NCBI RefSeq assembly: GCF_029961155.1
Contig: NZ_JASBRH010000025.1
Coordinates: 1 to 64,000, forward strand
Reading direction: 5' to 3'
DNA: 64,000 nt
From: Pontibacterium granulatum
Lineage (GTDB): Bacteria; Pseudomonadota; Gammaproteobacteria; Pseudomonadales; Balneatricaceae
Shown: piece after piece, positions 32,647 to 41,764 of the stretch
How the letters are laid out: each line of letters begins with the position of its first letter
How positions within the stretch are numbered: the stretch's first letter is position 1
The notes under the pieces: model-generated
Databases searched by the model: none
Told to the model about the DNA's origin: nothing
The model's input: the letters and a program-made list of their open reading frames with translations, nothing else
Position numbers and translations under genes: made by a program

Positions 32647-33141
32647 ATGAAATCTAAATTGCGTACACTCTGCCTGATCTGTATCGCATTACTGGCTTCT
32701 ACCGGAGCGTATGCTAACAGCAGTCTCTACAACCTCAGCTTTCCCAATGTCGACTCAGAGGATATACAGCTGTCCGAATACAAGGGCAAAGTAATTTTGC
32801 TGAATTTCTGGGCGACCTGGTGCCCACCATGCGTCAAAGAGATGCCATCCATACAGCGTCTGCACGACAAATTTCCAGAACAAGATTTCGAAATCCTGGC
32901 AATCAATGCTGGCGAATCCCAAGCCACAGTTAAGCGCTTTATGATGGGTCTCGATACCGAACTCACCTTCCCTATTCTGCTCGATGAGACAGGCCGCACC
33001 TTTAAAGAGTTCGGCATCCGCGGCTTGCCGATGAGTTTCCTATTTGACCGGGAAGGCAAGTTGATCGAAACTATTTCCGGCAGCCGAGAGTGGGACGAAG
33101 AAAGCGAAGTGCAGCTGATCCGATCAGCGATTTCGCACTAA
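32647..33141 (+). CDS. TlpA-like periplasmic thioredoxin
   Basis: 164 residues. A signal peptide (LCLICIALLASTGAYANS) precedes a thioredoxin fold with active site WATWCPPCVKEMPSIQ and the cis-Pro segment IRGLPMSFLFDREG. The family is TlpA/ResA/DsbE: membrane- or periplasm-located reductants for cytochrome maturation or thiol repair. It is a single gene, followed by a strong terminator. Confidence 0.88.
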   Translation: MKSKLRTLCLICIALLASTGAYANSSLYNLSFPNVDSEDIQLSEYKGKVILLNFWATWCPPCVKEMPSIQRLHDKFPEQDFEILAINAGESQATVKRFMMGLDTELTFPILLDETGRTFKEFGIRGLPMSFLFDREGKLIETISGSREWDEESEVQLIRSAISH

Positions 33142-33160
33142 GTGCTTTTTTACGGATACA

Positions 33161-33187
33161 AAAAAGGGAGCTATCAGCTCCCTTTTT
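33161..33187. terminator. Bidirectional terminator
   Basis: AAAAAGGGAGC, TATCA, GCTCCCTTTTT is a perfect stem-loop with A and T tracts on the two sides. It sits between the convergent thioredoxin-like gene and the aminotransferase gene and can serve both. Confidence 0.9.
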
Positions 33188-33205
33188 CTATGCCAGTGAT
33201 TTGCA

Positions 33206-34384
33206 TCAACCGCTATATACGGCGTCAGCCGCCAGCGCCGCCACACCCCGGTTAATCGGTGCACCCATCGCAGACAACGTATTCTCCAGTGCGGCAAGGC
33301 AAAGCATTACGTTACGGCGAGAGCAGGAGCTCCCCATCAGGCCGATACGCCATACTTTACCGGCGAGGAAACCAAGACCTGCACCAATCTCCAGGCTGTA
33401 GTCCTGCAACAAACGATTGCGCACTTCCGCTTCATCAACACCTTCCGGTACATACACGGTGTTCAGCTGTGGCAAGCGGTACTCCTCTTCCACCAGAAAG
33501 TTAATACCCATCGCCTCCAATCCGGCGCGTAATGCTTCGTGGTGCTGCTGGTGGCGAGACCAAGTGTTTTCCAACCCTTCTTCAAACAGCACTACTAGAG
33601 ATTCATGCAACGCATACAGAGAATTAACAGGCGCCGTATGATGGTACGCACGTTTACCGCCGCCACCCCAGTATCCCATCACCAGATTCTTATCGAGGAA
33701 CCAACTAGGCACGGTGGATTTACGGTTCTTCACCGCTTCGATCGCACGTTCGCTGAATGCCACTGGTGAAATCCCAGGCGGGCATGACAGACACTTCTGC
33801 GTACCTGAGTACACTGCATCGATTCCCCAGCCATCAACATCCACTTCGATGCCACCCAACGAGGTTACGGCATCAACGATGGTCAGGCAGCCGTATTTCT
33901 GCGCCAGCGCACACAGGGATTCCGCATCGGAACGCACACCAGTAGAAGTTTCGGCGTGTACAAACGCCAAAGCTTTTACGTCATCGGTTTCCGCCAGCGC
34001 CTTCTCGACCTTGTCCAGATCGACCGGCTTACCCCAGTCATCCATCACCATGATCGCTTCGCCACCAAAGCGCTCAACGTTCTCCTTCATACGGCCACCA
34101 AACACACCGTTCTGGCAGACGACTACTTTGTCACCAGGCTCAACCAGGTTTACAAAGCAAGCCTCCATACCGGCAGAACCCGGTGCAGATACAGGCAGAG
34201 TCAGTGGGCTTTGAGTTTTGAACAGCGCCTGCAGCATCTCCTTTATCTCATCCATCATACGGATGAATTCCGGATCCAGGTGGCCGATGGTTGGGCGCGC
34301 CAGCGCAGACAGTACACGGGGGCTTACATCGGACGGGCCCGGACCCATCAAGGTGCGAACTGGGGGATTAAACGATGACTTCAT
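33206..34384 (-). CDS. Class V aminotransferase, alanine/serine-glyoxylate type
   Basis: 392 residues. Begins [20 protein letters not shown], a classic start of the alanine-glyoxylate/serine-glyoxylate/serine-pyruvate aminotransferase group. PLP lysine in [16 protein letters not shown], phosphate-binding [13 protein letters not shown], and near the end [17 protein letters not shown]. It moves an amino group from alanine or serine to glyoxylate. Together with the tartronate-semialdehyde-type reductase and hydroxypyruvate isomerase at 38955-40669 it suggests glyoxylate handling in this region. Confidence 0.9.
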   Translation of the reverse strand: MKSSFNPPVRTLMGPGPSDVSPRVLSALARPTIGHLDPEFIRMMDEIKEMLQALFKTQSPLTLPVSAPGSAGMEACFVNLVEPGDKVVVCQNGVFGGRMKENVERFGGEAIMVMDDWGKPVDLDKVEKALAETDDVKALAFVHAETSTGVRSDAESLCALAQKYGCLTIVDAVTSLGGIEVDVDGWGIDAVYSGTQKCLSCPPGISPVAFSERAIEAVKNRKSTVPSWFLDKNLVMGYWGGGGKRAYHHTAPVNSLYALHESLVVLFEEGLENTWSRHQQHHEALRAGLEAMGINFLVEEEYRLPQLNTVYVPEGVDEAEVRNRLLQDYSLEIGAGLGFLAGKVWRIGLMGSSCSRRNVMLCLAALENTLSAMGAPINRGVAALAADAVYSG

Positions 34385-34446
34385 CAGTGGTGTGCCTCAT
34401 GCCGCATCCAGCCGGGCAATCCCGACCGGACGTTCCTTAAGAGTTG

Positions 34447-35199
34447 TTATTGTCCTGCGATCTCATCAACCATTGCCATTACCATCTCAGCGGAATGTTT
34501 GGCAGCAGTTACGAGGAATTGCTCGAATGAAAGGTTGGATTCTTTACCGGCGATATCGGACAGCGCGCGGATGATGATGAACGGCGTACCAAACTGGTGA
34601 CAGGTCTGCGCAATCGCTGCCGCTTCCATCTCAACAGCCTGCATCTGCGGGAATACCTCGCGCGTACGCGCCACGCGCTCCGGATCATTCATAAACGCAT
34701 CACCGGTCGCGATCTGACCTTTAACGGTCTTCATACCTTCCATGCGACTGATACAACGCTCAGCCGCATCCGCCAACAGTGGTTCTGGCTCAAACGCAGC
34801 CGGCAAACCCGGCACCTGGCCCGGCTCGTAACCAAAGATAGTCACGTCCACATCGTGGTGGCGCACATCGGTAGAGATCACAATATCACCCACATTCAGT
34901 GCCGGATCAAAACCTCCAGCGGAACCCGTATTGATTACCGCATCCGGCTGAAACTCACGCAGCATCAGTGTGGTACCGATTGCCGCGTTTACTTTACCGA
35001 TACCGGATTTCAGTACAACAACATCCTTACCGTGCATACGGCCGGTAAACAGGTGATAACCTGCAATCTCATGATCCTCGCGCCCTTCCAGCGAGGCTTT
35101 TAACAGCTCAACCTCTTCATCCATCGCACCGATAATACCGATACGAATTGCACCATCTTTCTCTTTAATTGTGTCCTGCAGACTCTGTTGCGCGCTCAT
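34447..35199 (-). CDS. mtnN: 5'-methylthioadenosine/S-adenosylhomocysteine nucleosidase
   Basis: 250 residues. [17 protein letters not shown] with the catalytic Glu at the start, [36 protein letters not shown] (ribose-binding Met-Glu) and [12 protein letters not shown] (catalytic Asp) are all present in order. It cleaves MTA and SAH to adenine plus the thioribose, recycling methionine and making the autoinducer-2 precursor. Single gene, 63 bases from the aminotransferase. Confidence 0.95.
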   Translation of the reverse strand: MSAQQSLQDTIKEKDGAIRIGIIGAMDEEVELLKASLEGREDHEIAGYHLFTGRMHGKDVVVLKSGIGKVNAAIGTTLMLREFQPDAVINTGSAGGFDPALNVGDIVISTDVRHHDVDVTIFGYEPGQVPGLPAAFEPEPLLADAAERCISRMEGMKTVKGQIATGDAFMNDPERVARTREVFPQMQAVEMEAAAIAQTCHQFGTPFIIIRALSDIAGKESNLSFEQFLVTAAKHSAEMVMAMVDEIAGQ

Positions 35200-35730
35200 A
35201 GGTTGTATTGAACCGTTAAAAAAAGGGTTGAAATAGAATTGGAAAAATTACCGCAGAGCGCAGCCCAAAACAATAGCGCCACCCCGCTAAAACTCTATCT
35301 TTAGCAGGGTATTTGCGCCTTGGTATAGAAACGAGATTCAGAAACGCAACAATGCGGTTATTCCATAATCACAAGCGCGCTGCAGCGGGCTCGAAAACCG
35401 TCGACAAGGAACCGCTGAAATTCAGGAACATTTTCTGAACCTTTGCTTCTGAAATACTCAAGCGCCATAGCGTAATGGAAGCACCGAAAATACCCGCCGA
35501 TACAAAAGCGCCCGATTCCGTCAGACAACACAATTCGCGATTGCCCCGGGAATCAAGCGCCAGTACATCACACTTTTTTGGATAAAGGCTGATAGCAACA
35601 CAACAACAGGTAAGCTGGCATGTGAGCAGAACCGCAATAAGACGCAGAGACGTCGTCCTGTTCTTAGGGATCACTCTGGCTCAGAGGGGCATATTGCACG
35701 ACCCTAGCGCTTGTTACAGCCCGAAAAGAG
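35200..35730. other. Gap with one doubtful frame
   Basis: A minus-strand frame of 101 codons (35369-35674) encodes a signal-peptide-like N-terminus (RLIAVLLTCQLTCCCVAISL) and a Cys-containing domain of about 75 residues. It has no clear ribosome site or recognised family and could be a small lipoprotein-like gene or chance. GCTAAA and TTTAGC around AACTCTATC at 35287-35306 form a weak hairpin. Nothing else is supported. Confidence 0.35.
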
Positions 35731-36471
35731 TCATACGGGATAAAGGCCGGACCAACCAAACTGGCTGAACAGTTCATCGACCTGACTATCAACCGGCGCC
35801 TGTAGAGTAAGAAGTTCGCCGGATTCCGGGTGGCGGAAACTCAGTTCGGTTGCCATCAACAGCAGACGATCCAGATCAAAGTGCTCGCGGAACGCCTTAT
35901 TGTGACGGCCATCACCGTGTTTAGTGTCACCGACCAACGGATGGGATATATGCTTCATGTGACGACGAATCTGGTGCTTACGACCGGTCTTCGGCTTAAC
36001 CTCAACCAGGGAGTAGCGCGCCACAGGATATTTACCCACCGGAATTGGCAACTCAACTGTTCCCAAACGACGGTACTCCGACACAGCGTCCTGTGGTGGC
36101 TTATCCGGGTTAGCCATCTTGTCCGCCAGCTTATCCAGCTTTTCCTTCAGCGGGTAATCGATGATGTCCCCTTCAGGCGTATAACCACGAGCCATACAGA
36201 GATAGGTTTTCTGTACCTCACGCTCAGCAAACATATGGTTCATACGCTGCGCGGTTTCCTTGTTCTTACCGAACACGATCACACCCGAGGTCGGGCGGTC
36301 CAGGCGATGGATAGTGTAGGCCGTACCCTGCAGATATTCCTTGAGCATACTGGTTAGATTCGGCGTGCTACGTGGAGCGATCCAGCTTGGATGCACAAGC
36401 AAACCCGATGGTTTATTAATCGCGATCAGGTTGTCATCCTCAAAGAGGATTTCGAGGTCATACTCACACAT
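35731..36471 (-). CDS. truC: tRNA pseudouridine synthase TruC family
   Basis: 246 residues. RluA-type pseudouridine synthase: INKPSGLLVHPSW, catalytic Asp in YTIHRLDRPTSGVIVF, then LVEVKPKTGRKHQIRRHM and HPLVGDTKHGDGRHN. The GDTKHGDG block and short length fit TruC, which modifies U65 of tRNA, rather than RluC/D. Single gene with its own start ATG 36471. Confidence 0.88.
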   Translation of the reverse strand: MCEYDLEILFEDDNLIAINKPSGLLVHPSWIAPRSTPNLTSMLKEYLQGTAYTIHRLDRPTSGVIVFGKNKETAQRMNHMFAEREVQKTYLCMARGYTPEGDIIDYPLKEKLDKLADKMANPDKPPQDAVSEYRRLGTVELPIPVGKYPVARYSLVEVKPKTGRKHQIRRHMKHISHPLVGDTKHGDGRHNKAFREHFDLDRLLLMATELSFRHPESGELLTLQAPVDSQVDELFSQFGWSGLYPV

Positions 36472-36701
36472 AACAGGCTACTTCTGCTCAGGAAATCGAA
36501 GGCGGGAGAGTTTAAGTGCTTCCCCCGGATCAAACAAGCCTAACCCTACAGCCATCGATCACTTAAGGTTTAGACGAACTTTTCCAGATCATAATTAAAG
36601 AAAATTCGAACTATTACATCGAAAAATACTGCGATTCAGCTATCTTAATGAAACTAAAAGAGATTTATCCTATAGAGCATCCGATAAGTCTGAACCTTAT
36701 C

Positions 36702-36729
36702 TTGAAAAAGGTTTCTTAATCCCTATAAA
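36702..36729 (+). promoter_or_regulatory. Sigma-70-type promoter of the BI-1 gene
   Basis: TTGAAA (36702-36707), a 16-base spacer, TATAAA (36724-36729), 36 bases before ATG 36765. A good match to the consensus in an otherwise gene-free 290-base gap. Confidence 0.6.
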
Positions 36730-36764
36730 TAGCTTAACGCAACAAGAAAACCATGAGGACTAAC

Positions 36765-37445
36765 ATGCGTAACGTTGATACTTACAGTGCCGGCAGGGAA
36801 CATTCGGTACTGTCTACAAACAAACTGATCCGCAACACCTACATGTTGCTGGGTATGACACTGGTATTCAGTGCTGTAACTGCTGGCATCTCAATGGCGA
36901 TGAACCCTCCATTCATCGTTTACTTGGGCAGCATCATCGTTAGCTTCATTATGCTGTTTGTTCTGAACAAAAAGCAGAACAGCGCTGCTGCACTGCCACT
37001 GGTCTTCCTGTTCACCGGCCTGATGGGCTTCGGACTAGGCCCACTGCTTAACCACTACCTGGGTATGGCAAACGGTGGCGAGATCGTTATGACTGCGCTG
37101 GGTATGACCGCTCTGACCTTCCTGGGTCTGTCTGCGTACGTAATGACTTCCAAGAAAGACTTCAGCTTCATGGGCGGCTTCCTGTCCGCAGGTATGATCG
37201 TAGCGCTGATCGCTATGGTTGCTCTGTTCGTACTGCCGATGTTCGGTGTTCAGGTTGGCGCCATGCACATGGCATTCTCCGCGTTCATCGTACTGCTGAT
37301 GGCAGGTTTCATCCTGTACGACACCAGCAACATCGTGAACGGTCACTACACCAACTACATCATGGCGACTGTTAGCCTGTACCTAAACATCTACAACCTG
37401 TTCGTACACATGCTTGCACTGGCAGGTATTTCACTGGACGACTAA
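36765..37445 (+). CDS. Bax inhibitor-1/YccA family membrane protein
   Basis: 226 residues from ATG 36765 (GAGG upstream; the frame extends four codons further). Seven hydrophobic helices, beginning LIRNTYMLLGMTLVFSAVTAG and ending ATVSLYLNIYNLFVHMLALA; the conserved YDTSNIVNG and Asp residues at the end are typical of TMBIM/YccA proteins. In E. coli YccA modulates FtsH. In other bacteria the family leaks Ca2+ or protons. Single gene with promoter and strong terminator. Confidence 0.92.
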   Translation: MRNVDTYSAGREHSVLSTNKLIRNTYMLLGMTLVFSAVTAGISMAMNPPFIVYLGSIIVSFIMLFVLNKKQNSAAALPLVFLFTGLMGFGLGPLLNHYLGMANGGEIVMTALGMTALTFLGLSAYVMTSKKDFSFMGGFLSAGMIVALIAMVALFVLPMFGVQVGAMHMAFSAFIVLLMAGFILYDTSNIVNGHYTNYIMATVSLYLNIYNLFVHMLALAGISLDD

Positions 37446-37471
37446 ACGACCAGTTTTAACCTCTCTGCGAA

Positions 37472-37507
37472 AGCCCCGTAATCTGCTAAGATTACGGGGC
37501 TTTTTTC
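37472..37507 (+). terminator. Rho-independent terminator
   Basis: AGCCCCGTAATCT, GCTA, AGATTACGGGGCT is a 13-pair perfect stem followed by TTTTTT. It separates the BI-1 gene from the tus operon. Confidence 0.95.
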
Positions 37508-37529
37508 TTTCTATTACAGAAACTTGCCG

Positions 37530-37922
37530 ATGAAATTTTCGATTATTGTTCAGGCTGCACCCTACAGCTGCCAATCCGCTGAAACGGCTTACCGCTTCGC
37601 GAAAACTCTTCTTGATACAGGGCATGACCTGCACCGTGTTTTCTTTTATGGTGACGGCGTGCACACCGGCAGCGCTTTTGCGTCCCCACCTCAGGATGAG
37701 CCTAATATTCCGGCCAACTGGCAAGCATTGGCAGCAGATCACGACCTGGATTTGGTTGTTTGCATTGCTGCGGCCGTACGCCGTGGTGTACTGGACGATA
37801 CCGAGGCGGGCCGCTACAGCAAATCCGGTTCCAATCTGGCCGCTGGTTTTGAACTGTCTGGGCTGGGACAACTTGCCGATGCCATTGCCCAGTCCGATCG
37901 CGTTATCACCTTTGGAGCCTGA
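37530..37922 (+). CDS. tusD: Sulfurtransferase complex subunit TusD
   Basis: 130 residues from ATG 37530. DsrE-like fold: FSIIVQAAPYSCQSAETAYR with the conserved sulfur-carrying Cys position, VFFYGDGVHTG, and LDLVVCIAAAVRRGV. TusD takes persulfide from TusA in the TusBCD complex during 2-thiouridine synthesis at tRNA position 34. It heads a complete tusD-C-B-E operon with overlaps or very short gaps. Confidence 0.92.
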   Translation: MKFSIIVQAAPYSCQSAETAYRFAKTLLDTGHDLHRVFFYGDGVHTGSAFASPPQDEPNIPANWQALAADHDLDLVVCIAAAVRRGVLDDTEAGRYSKSGSNLAAGFELSGLGQLADAIAQSDRVITFGA

Positions 37923-37925
37923 GTG

Positions 37926-38291
37926 ATGTCTGATAAAAAGAAAGTACTGATTATCAACCGCCGCGCTCCATACGGCCGCTCCAATGCCCGAGATTCACTG
38001 GATGTTGCCCTAACCTGCGGAGTATTCGAAATGCCGATCAGCCTGCTCTTCGCGGACGATGGCGTTTTCCAGCTGCTGGGGGGCCACCAAGCCAAAGATA
38101 TTGGTCAGAAGAACCTGTCTGCCAATCTGGCTGCACTGCCGATGTACGACATCGACCAGCTGTTTGTTTGCGAAAGCAGCCTGAACACCCACGGTTTGGC
38201 CTCTGATCAACTGGACCACAATCCAACGGTGGTTGATCACAACGCGATTCAACAACTGATTCAGAGCCACGATGTGGTTTTGACATTCTGA
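37926..38291 (+). CDS. tusC: Sulfurtransferase complex subunit TusC
   Basis: 121 residues from ATG 37926 (GTG one codon earlier). Typical start VLIINRRAPYGRSNARDSLD and ISLLFADDGVFQLL. TusC is a structural DsrF-like subunit of the TusBCD heterohexamer. Three bases after the tusD stop. Confidence 0.93.
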   Translation: MSDKKKVLIINRRAPYGRSNARDSLDVALTCGVFEMPISLLFADDGVFQLLGGHQAKDIGQKNLSANLAALPMYDIDQLFVCESSLNTHGLASDQLDHNPTVVDHNAIQQLIQSHDVVLTF

Positions 38292-38302
38292 GAACAGATG
38301 TA

Positions 38303-38599
38303 ATGGCTCTACACACCCTGAACCAGCCTCCCGGCAATACCCAGTGCCTTGAGCGCTGCCTGAACGCACTTTCCGACGGTGATGCACTGTTACTGATCGA
38401 AGATGGTGTGCTGGCCACCCTGCCCGCACACGCATCACGGTTCGACGCGATTGCAGCAAACGTCTCGCTGTTTGCCCTGCAGGCCGACCTGGATGCCCGT
38501 GGACTGAATGTTCTGAAAGACGCCCGTTTTACCGTTGTGGATGATGGCGGTTTTGTAGACCTTGCCTGCGAGCAAGACAAAGTAGTGAGCTGGTACTGA
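38303..38599 (+). CDS. tusB: Sulfurtransferase complex subunit TusB
   Basis: 98 residues. MALHTLNQPPGNTQCLERCL, then DALLLIEDGVLATLP and FALQADLDARG match the DsrH/TusB family. Third subunit of TusBCD, 11 bases after tusC. Confidence 0.92.
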   Translation: MALHTLNQPPGNTQCLERCLNALSDGDALLLIEDGVLATLPAHASRFDAIAANVSLFALQADLDARGLNVLKDARFTVVDDGGFVDLACEQDKVVSWY

Positions 38600-38601
38600 T
38601 T

Positions 38602-38934
38602 ATGGCGCTGGTTGTAAACGGAACCCCGATTGAAGTTGACGACGAGGGCTACCTCGTATCACTGAGCGACTGGTCAGAAGCAGTTGCCGAAGAGATCGCC
38701 CGCACTGAACAGGTCGAACTGAGCGAAGAACACTGGGCAGTGATCAACGTGATTCGTGACTTCTATCAAACATTTGAGCACGCCCCGGCGATGCGCCCCT
38801 TCGTAAAAGCTGTAGGACAGGCGTTAGGTGCCGATAAGGGTAAAAGTATCTATCTGATGAAGCTGTTTCCCGATAGCCCGGCAAAGCTGGCCGCCAAGAT
38901 CGCAGGCCTGCCAAAGCCAACCAACTGCCTGTGA
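38602..38934 (+). CDS. tusE: TusE/DsrC-like sulfur carrier
   Basis: 110 residues. The DsrC/TusE pattern is complete: VVNGTPIEVDDEGYLVSLSDW, EHWAVINVIRDFY, and the flexible C-terminus KPTNCL with the penultimate Cys that accepts persulfide from TusD and passes it to MnmA. Only one Cys is present in the tail, as in TusE rather than dissimilatory DsrC with two. Last gene of the tus operon. Confidence 0.93.
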   Translation: MALVVNGTPIEVDDEGYLVSLSDWSEAVAEEIARTEQVELSEEHWAVINVIRDFYQTFEHAPAMRPFVKAVGQALGADKGKSIYLMKLFPDSPAKLAAKIAGLPKPTNCL

Positions 38935-38954
38935 GCCAGGCATAAGGAGCACGA

Positions 38955-39884
38955 ATGAGTTTACCAACGGTAGCATTTCTGGGCATCGGCCTGATGGGCC
39001 TACCAATGGCCACCAACCTTCTTAACGCTGGTTACCCGGTTACCGCATGGAACCGTACCCGCGCCAAGGCAGAAGCCCTGGAAGCCTGGGGTGCTGACGT
39101 CGCAAACACACCGGCCGAAGCCGTAACGCTTGCAGATATCGTTATTACCATGCTGGAAAATGGCCCGGTTGTAGAAGATGTCCTGTTTGCCCAAGGCGCC
39201 GCTAAAGCTTGCCGCCCTGGTACACTTGTTATCGATATGAGCTCCATTCCGCCAGAGATGGCGAAAGATCACGCCAAACGCCTCAGCGCCCTGAAACTGG
39301 ACTACCTGGATGCCCCGGTGTCCGGAGGCACCGTGGGCGCAGAGCAAGCCACACTGTCAATCATGGCGGGTGGTGATAAAGAAGTGTTCGAAAAGGCCGA
39401 TTACCTGTTCAATGTACTCGGCAAGTCGGCAACATACATCGGGCCAGCGGGTTCCGGTCAGTTGGCGAAATGCGCCAACCAGGCAATCGTTGGCATCACC
39501 ATCGGTGCGGTATCAGAAGCCCTGCTGCTGGCCGCTGAAGGTGGCGCGGATCCGGCAGCTGTGCGTGAAGCTCTATTGGGCGGTTTTGCCAACAGCCGTA
39601 TTCTGGAGCTGCATGGGCAACGCATGCTCGACCGCAACTTTATGCCTGGCGCGACATCCCGAGTGCAGCTGAAAGATTTACGAACTATTCTGGATACGGC
39701 GCACGCGCAGGATCTAACACTGCCGCTAACACAGCGGGTATATGACGAGTATCTGAATATGGTCTCGAAGGGTATGGAGAACTGTGACCACAGCGGTTTG
39801 TTGCTGCAGCTGGAATCACTTAACCACCCTGCCCGGCTGGGTGACAGCGACACCCAGCGTCCGGAACTATTGGAGAAGAACTGA
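38955..39884 (+). CDS. 2-hydroxy-3-oxopropionate reductase-like dehydrogenase
   Basis: 309 residues of the beta-hydroxyacid dehydrogenase family: VAFLGIGLMGLPMATNLL, DAPVSGGTVGAEQATLS and catalytic Lys in GSGQLAKCANQAIVG. The immediate overlap with the hydroxypyruvate isomerase-type gene (TGATG) argues for tartronate semialdehyde reductase (GlxR-like), which makes glycerate from glyoxylate-derived tartronate semialdehyde. No glyoxylate carboligase gene is in the window. Second member of the family here after 31173-32042. Confidence 0.85.
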   Translation: MSLPTVAFLGIGLMGLPMATNLLNAGYPVTAWNRTRAKAEALEAWGADVANTPAEAVTLADIVITMLENGPVVEDVLFAQGAAKACRPGTLVIDMSSIPPEMAKDHAKRLSALKLDYLDAPVSGGTVGAEQATLSIMAGGDKEVFEKADYLFNVLGKSATYIGPAGSGQLAKCANQAIVGITIGAVSEALLLAAEGGADPAAVREALLGGFANSRILELHGQRMLDRNFMPGATSRVQLKDLRTILDTAHAQDLTLPLTQRVYDEYLNMVSKGMENCDHSGLLLQLESLNHPARLGDSDTQRPELLEKN

Positions 39885-40669
39885 TGCCACGCTTTGCCGT
39901 TAATCTGAGCATGCTGTTTACCGAACTACCGCTCATCGATCGTTTTGATGCGGCAGCACAAGCGGGCTTTAAGCTGGTGGAGATCCAGTTCCCCTACGAG
40001 CTCAGCATTAACGAGATCAAGCTGGCTCTTCAGCACAACAATCTGCAACTGGTACTGATTAACTTGCCAGCAGGCGATTGGGCAAGCGGCGAACGTGGTA
40101 TTGCCTGCCACCCGGATCGTATCGATGAGTTTGATCGTGGACTGCTGCAGGCACTGGAATATGCCGAAGCTCTGGGCGTTAAAAAGATTAACTGCCTCTC
40201 GGGCATCAAGCCGGAAGGCGTGCCCCATGAGGACGCAGAACGAACCTTTGCGCGCAACCTGGAGCAGGCCGGAGAAACTCTGGCAGCGCACGGTATAGAA
40301 CTGATGGCGGAAGCGATAAACACCCAGGATATTCCTGGATTCTTTCTCAACAAAAGCTCTCAACTATTTGAAATAAAAGAACATTACAATATAGATAATC
40401 TGCAATTACAGTACGACGTGTACCATATGCAGATTATGGAAGGAAACCTGACAACCACCTTGAAAAACAATCTTTCAGAGGTGGGGCACATACAGGTTGC
40501 CGACGTACCGGGCCGACACGAACCCGGCACAGGAGAGATAAACTTTCCGAATCTTTTCAAAGCTATAGACGCTATGGGATACTCGGGTGTAATCAGCTTG
40601 GAGTATATTCCCACAGCAGACACGCTGAGTGGGTTAGCTCAGATTAAACCGATAATAGGTGGACAGTAA
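39884..40669 (+). CDS. hyi: Hydroxypyruvate isomerase-like TIM barrel protein
   Basis: 261 residues. It begins MPRFAVNLSMLFTELPLIDR, with AQAGFKLVEIQFPYE and metal ligands spread over the barrel (MAEAINTQDIPGFFL; YDVYHMQIMEGNL; VADVPGRHEPGTGEIN; ISLEYIP). This is the Hyi/OtnI pattern. It interconverts hydroxypyruvate and tartronate semialdehyde, or acts on a related sugar acid. Coupled to the dehydrogenase upstream; CheW starts two bases after its stop, perhaps read through. Confidence 0.88.
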   Translation: MPRFAVNLSMLFTELPLIDRFDAAAQAGFKLVEIQFPYELSINEIKLALQHNNLQLVLINLPAGDWASGERGIACHPDRIDEFDRGLLQALEYAEALGVKKINCLSGIKPEGVPHEDAERTFARNLEQAGETLAAHGIELMAEAINTQDIPGFFLNKSSQLFEIKEHYNIDNLQLQYDVYHMQIMEGNLTTTLKNNLSEVGHIQVADVPGRHEPGTGEINFPNLFKAIDAMGYSGVISLEYIPTADTLSGLAQIKPIIGGQ

Positions 40670-40671
40670 TC

Positions 40672-41244
40672 ATGGGTCTGGAACAAGCCGCAGAAGATCT
40701 ACAACAATATCTCAGCAGCGTCGCACAGGATCAGGCGAAGCAAAGCAACAACAATCAGGACGACGTTGTCTACCACCAGTGGGCAACGTTCAAGGTAAAC
40801 AACGAGCTCTACGGCATCGATGTTATCAAGGTCAAAGAAGTACTGCGTTACAGTGAAATGACCCCGGTACCAGGCGCTGAGCCTTACGTACTCGGCATCA
40901 TCAATCTACGTGGTAACGTAGTAACGGTTATCGATACCCGCCGCCTGTTTGGTCTGCAGACTGTACCAACCGACGACGACACCCGCATCATCGTTATTGA
41001 ATACAACGAACAGGAAGTAATCGGTATCGTTGTGGATAGTGTGGACGAAGTAATCAACCTGCCACAGAACGATGTGGATCGCGCCCCAAGCGTAACCAGC
41101 GACGAATCGACACGTCGCTTCGTTCAGGGCGTTTGCTACCACAATGGCATTCTGATCATTCTGTTGGACATCATGAAGATGCTGACCAGCATCACACCAG
41201 ACGATTCCGAAGACGGTCCGAGCGAAATCCCTACATCGTCCTGA
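40672..41244 (+). CDS. cheW: CheW-like chemotaxis coupling protein
   Basis: 190 residues. CheW domain about 33-175: FKVNNELYGIDVIKVKEVLR, PYVLGIINLRGNVVTVIDTR, IGIVVDSVDEVINLPQ and ILIILLDIMKML. An N-terminal Gln/Asn-rich extension (about 30 residues) and an acidic tail flank the domain. CheW links chemoreceptors to CheA at the inner membrane. No other chemotaxis gene is in the window, so this is an orphan copy. Confidence 0.93.
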   Translation: MGLEQAAEDLQQYLSSVAQDQAKQSNNNQDDVVYHQWATFKVNNELYGIDVIKVKEVLRYSEMTPVPGAEPYVLGIINLRGNVVTVIDTRRLFGLQTVPTDDDTRIIVIEYNEQEVIGIVVDSVDEVINLPQNDVDRAPSVTSDESTRRFVQGVCYHNGILIILLDIMKMLTSITPDDSEDGPSEIPTSS

Positions 41245-41266
41245 TCAGTTTGTTTATCGCATATTT

Positions 41267-41294
41267 GGAGCTTGCAGCAATTGCTGCCGGCTCC
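41267..41294. terminator. Hairpin between cheW and yjbQ
   Basis: GGAGC, TT, GCAGC, AATT, GCTGC, CG, GCTCC is a two-part stem between convergent genes. It has no long T-run, so it may act as a weak terminator or mRNA stabiliser. Confidence 0.4.
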
Positions 41295-41302
41295 CTTCCC
41301 TA

Positions 41303-41710
41303 CTACTCACCAATGTGCACCACGATCTGACGATATCCCGCATGGTGACGATGCTCCCAGCAATACACCCCCTGCCAGGTACCCAGCGCTAAGCATCCGT
41401 TTAACACCGGTATCGACAAGGTTGTTGAGGTTAACGCCGCCTTGATGTGCGCCGGCATATCATCTACCCCTTCCAGGGTATGGGTATAGAGCGGATCATT
41501 CTCCGGCACCAAGCGATTCATCCAATTCTCCAGATCCACCTTCGCACTCGGATCTGCATTTTCCTGAATTGTCAGGCTGGCGGAGGTGTGCTGGATCAGC
41601 AGCGAACACAACCCATCGTTGATACCGGATTGTGCGACCAGCTTTTGCAGCTGAGATGTAAACTCGAACAAGCCCTGCCGGCCTGTCTTAACACTGAGTG
41701 TTTTTACCAT
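41303..41710 (-). CDS. YjbQ/UPF0047 family protein
   Basis: 135 residues. LCSLLIQHTSASLTIQENAD and IKAALTSTTLSIPVLNG with late GTWQGVYCWEHR are the family hallmarks. E. coli YjbQ has weak thiamine-phosphate synthase activity, and its true role is not settled. The ATG at 41710 abuts the T-run of the terminator-like hairpin at 41711-41736, whose 3' arm holds the AGGGG that would be its ribosome site. Translation may thus depend on opening the hairpin. Confidence 0.9.
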   Translation of the reverse strand: MVKTLSVKTGRQGLFEFTSQLQKLVAQSGINDGLCSLLIQHTSASLTIQENADPSAKVDLENWMNRLVPENDPLYTHTLEGVDDMPAHIKAALTSTTLSIPVLNGCLALGTWQGVYCWEHRHHAGYRQIVVHIGE

Positions 41711-41736
41711 AAAAAATGCCCCTTATTTGAGGGGCA
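41711..41736 (-). terminator. Terminator of mdh, overlapping the yjbQ ribosome site
   Basis: On the minus strand TGCCCCT, CAAATA, AGGGGCA, TTTTTT forms a strong terminator 29 bases past the mdh stop. ATG of yjbQ follows directly after the T-run. The 3' arm AGGGG doubles as the only visible ribosome binding site for yjbQ. Confidence 0.85.
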
Positions 41737-41764
41737 CTTTATCAACCGTGGTTCTCCACAGCAA

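Noticed and set aside
35369-35674. 101-codon frame with a signal-like N-terminus
   Set aside because: No ribosome site or homologue recognised; too weak to list as a gene, though a small exported protein cannot be excluded.
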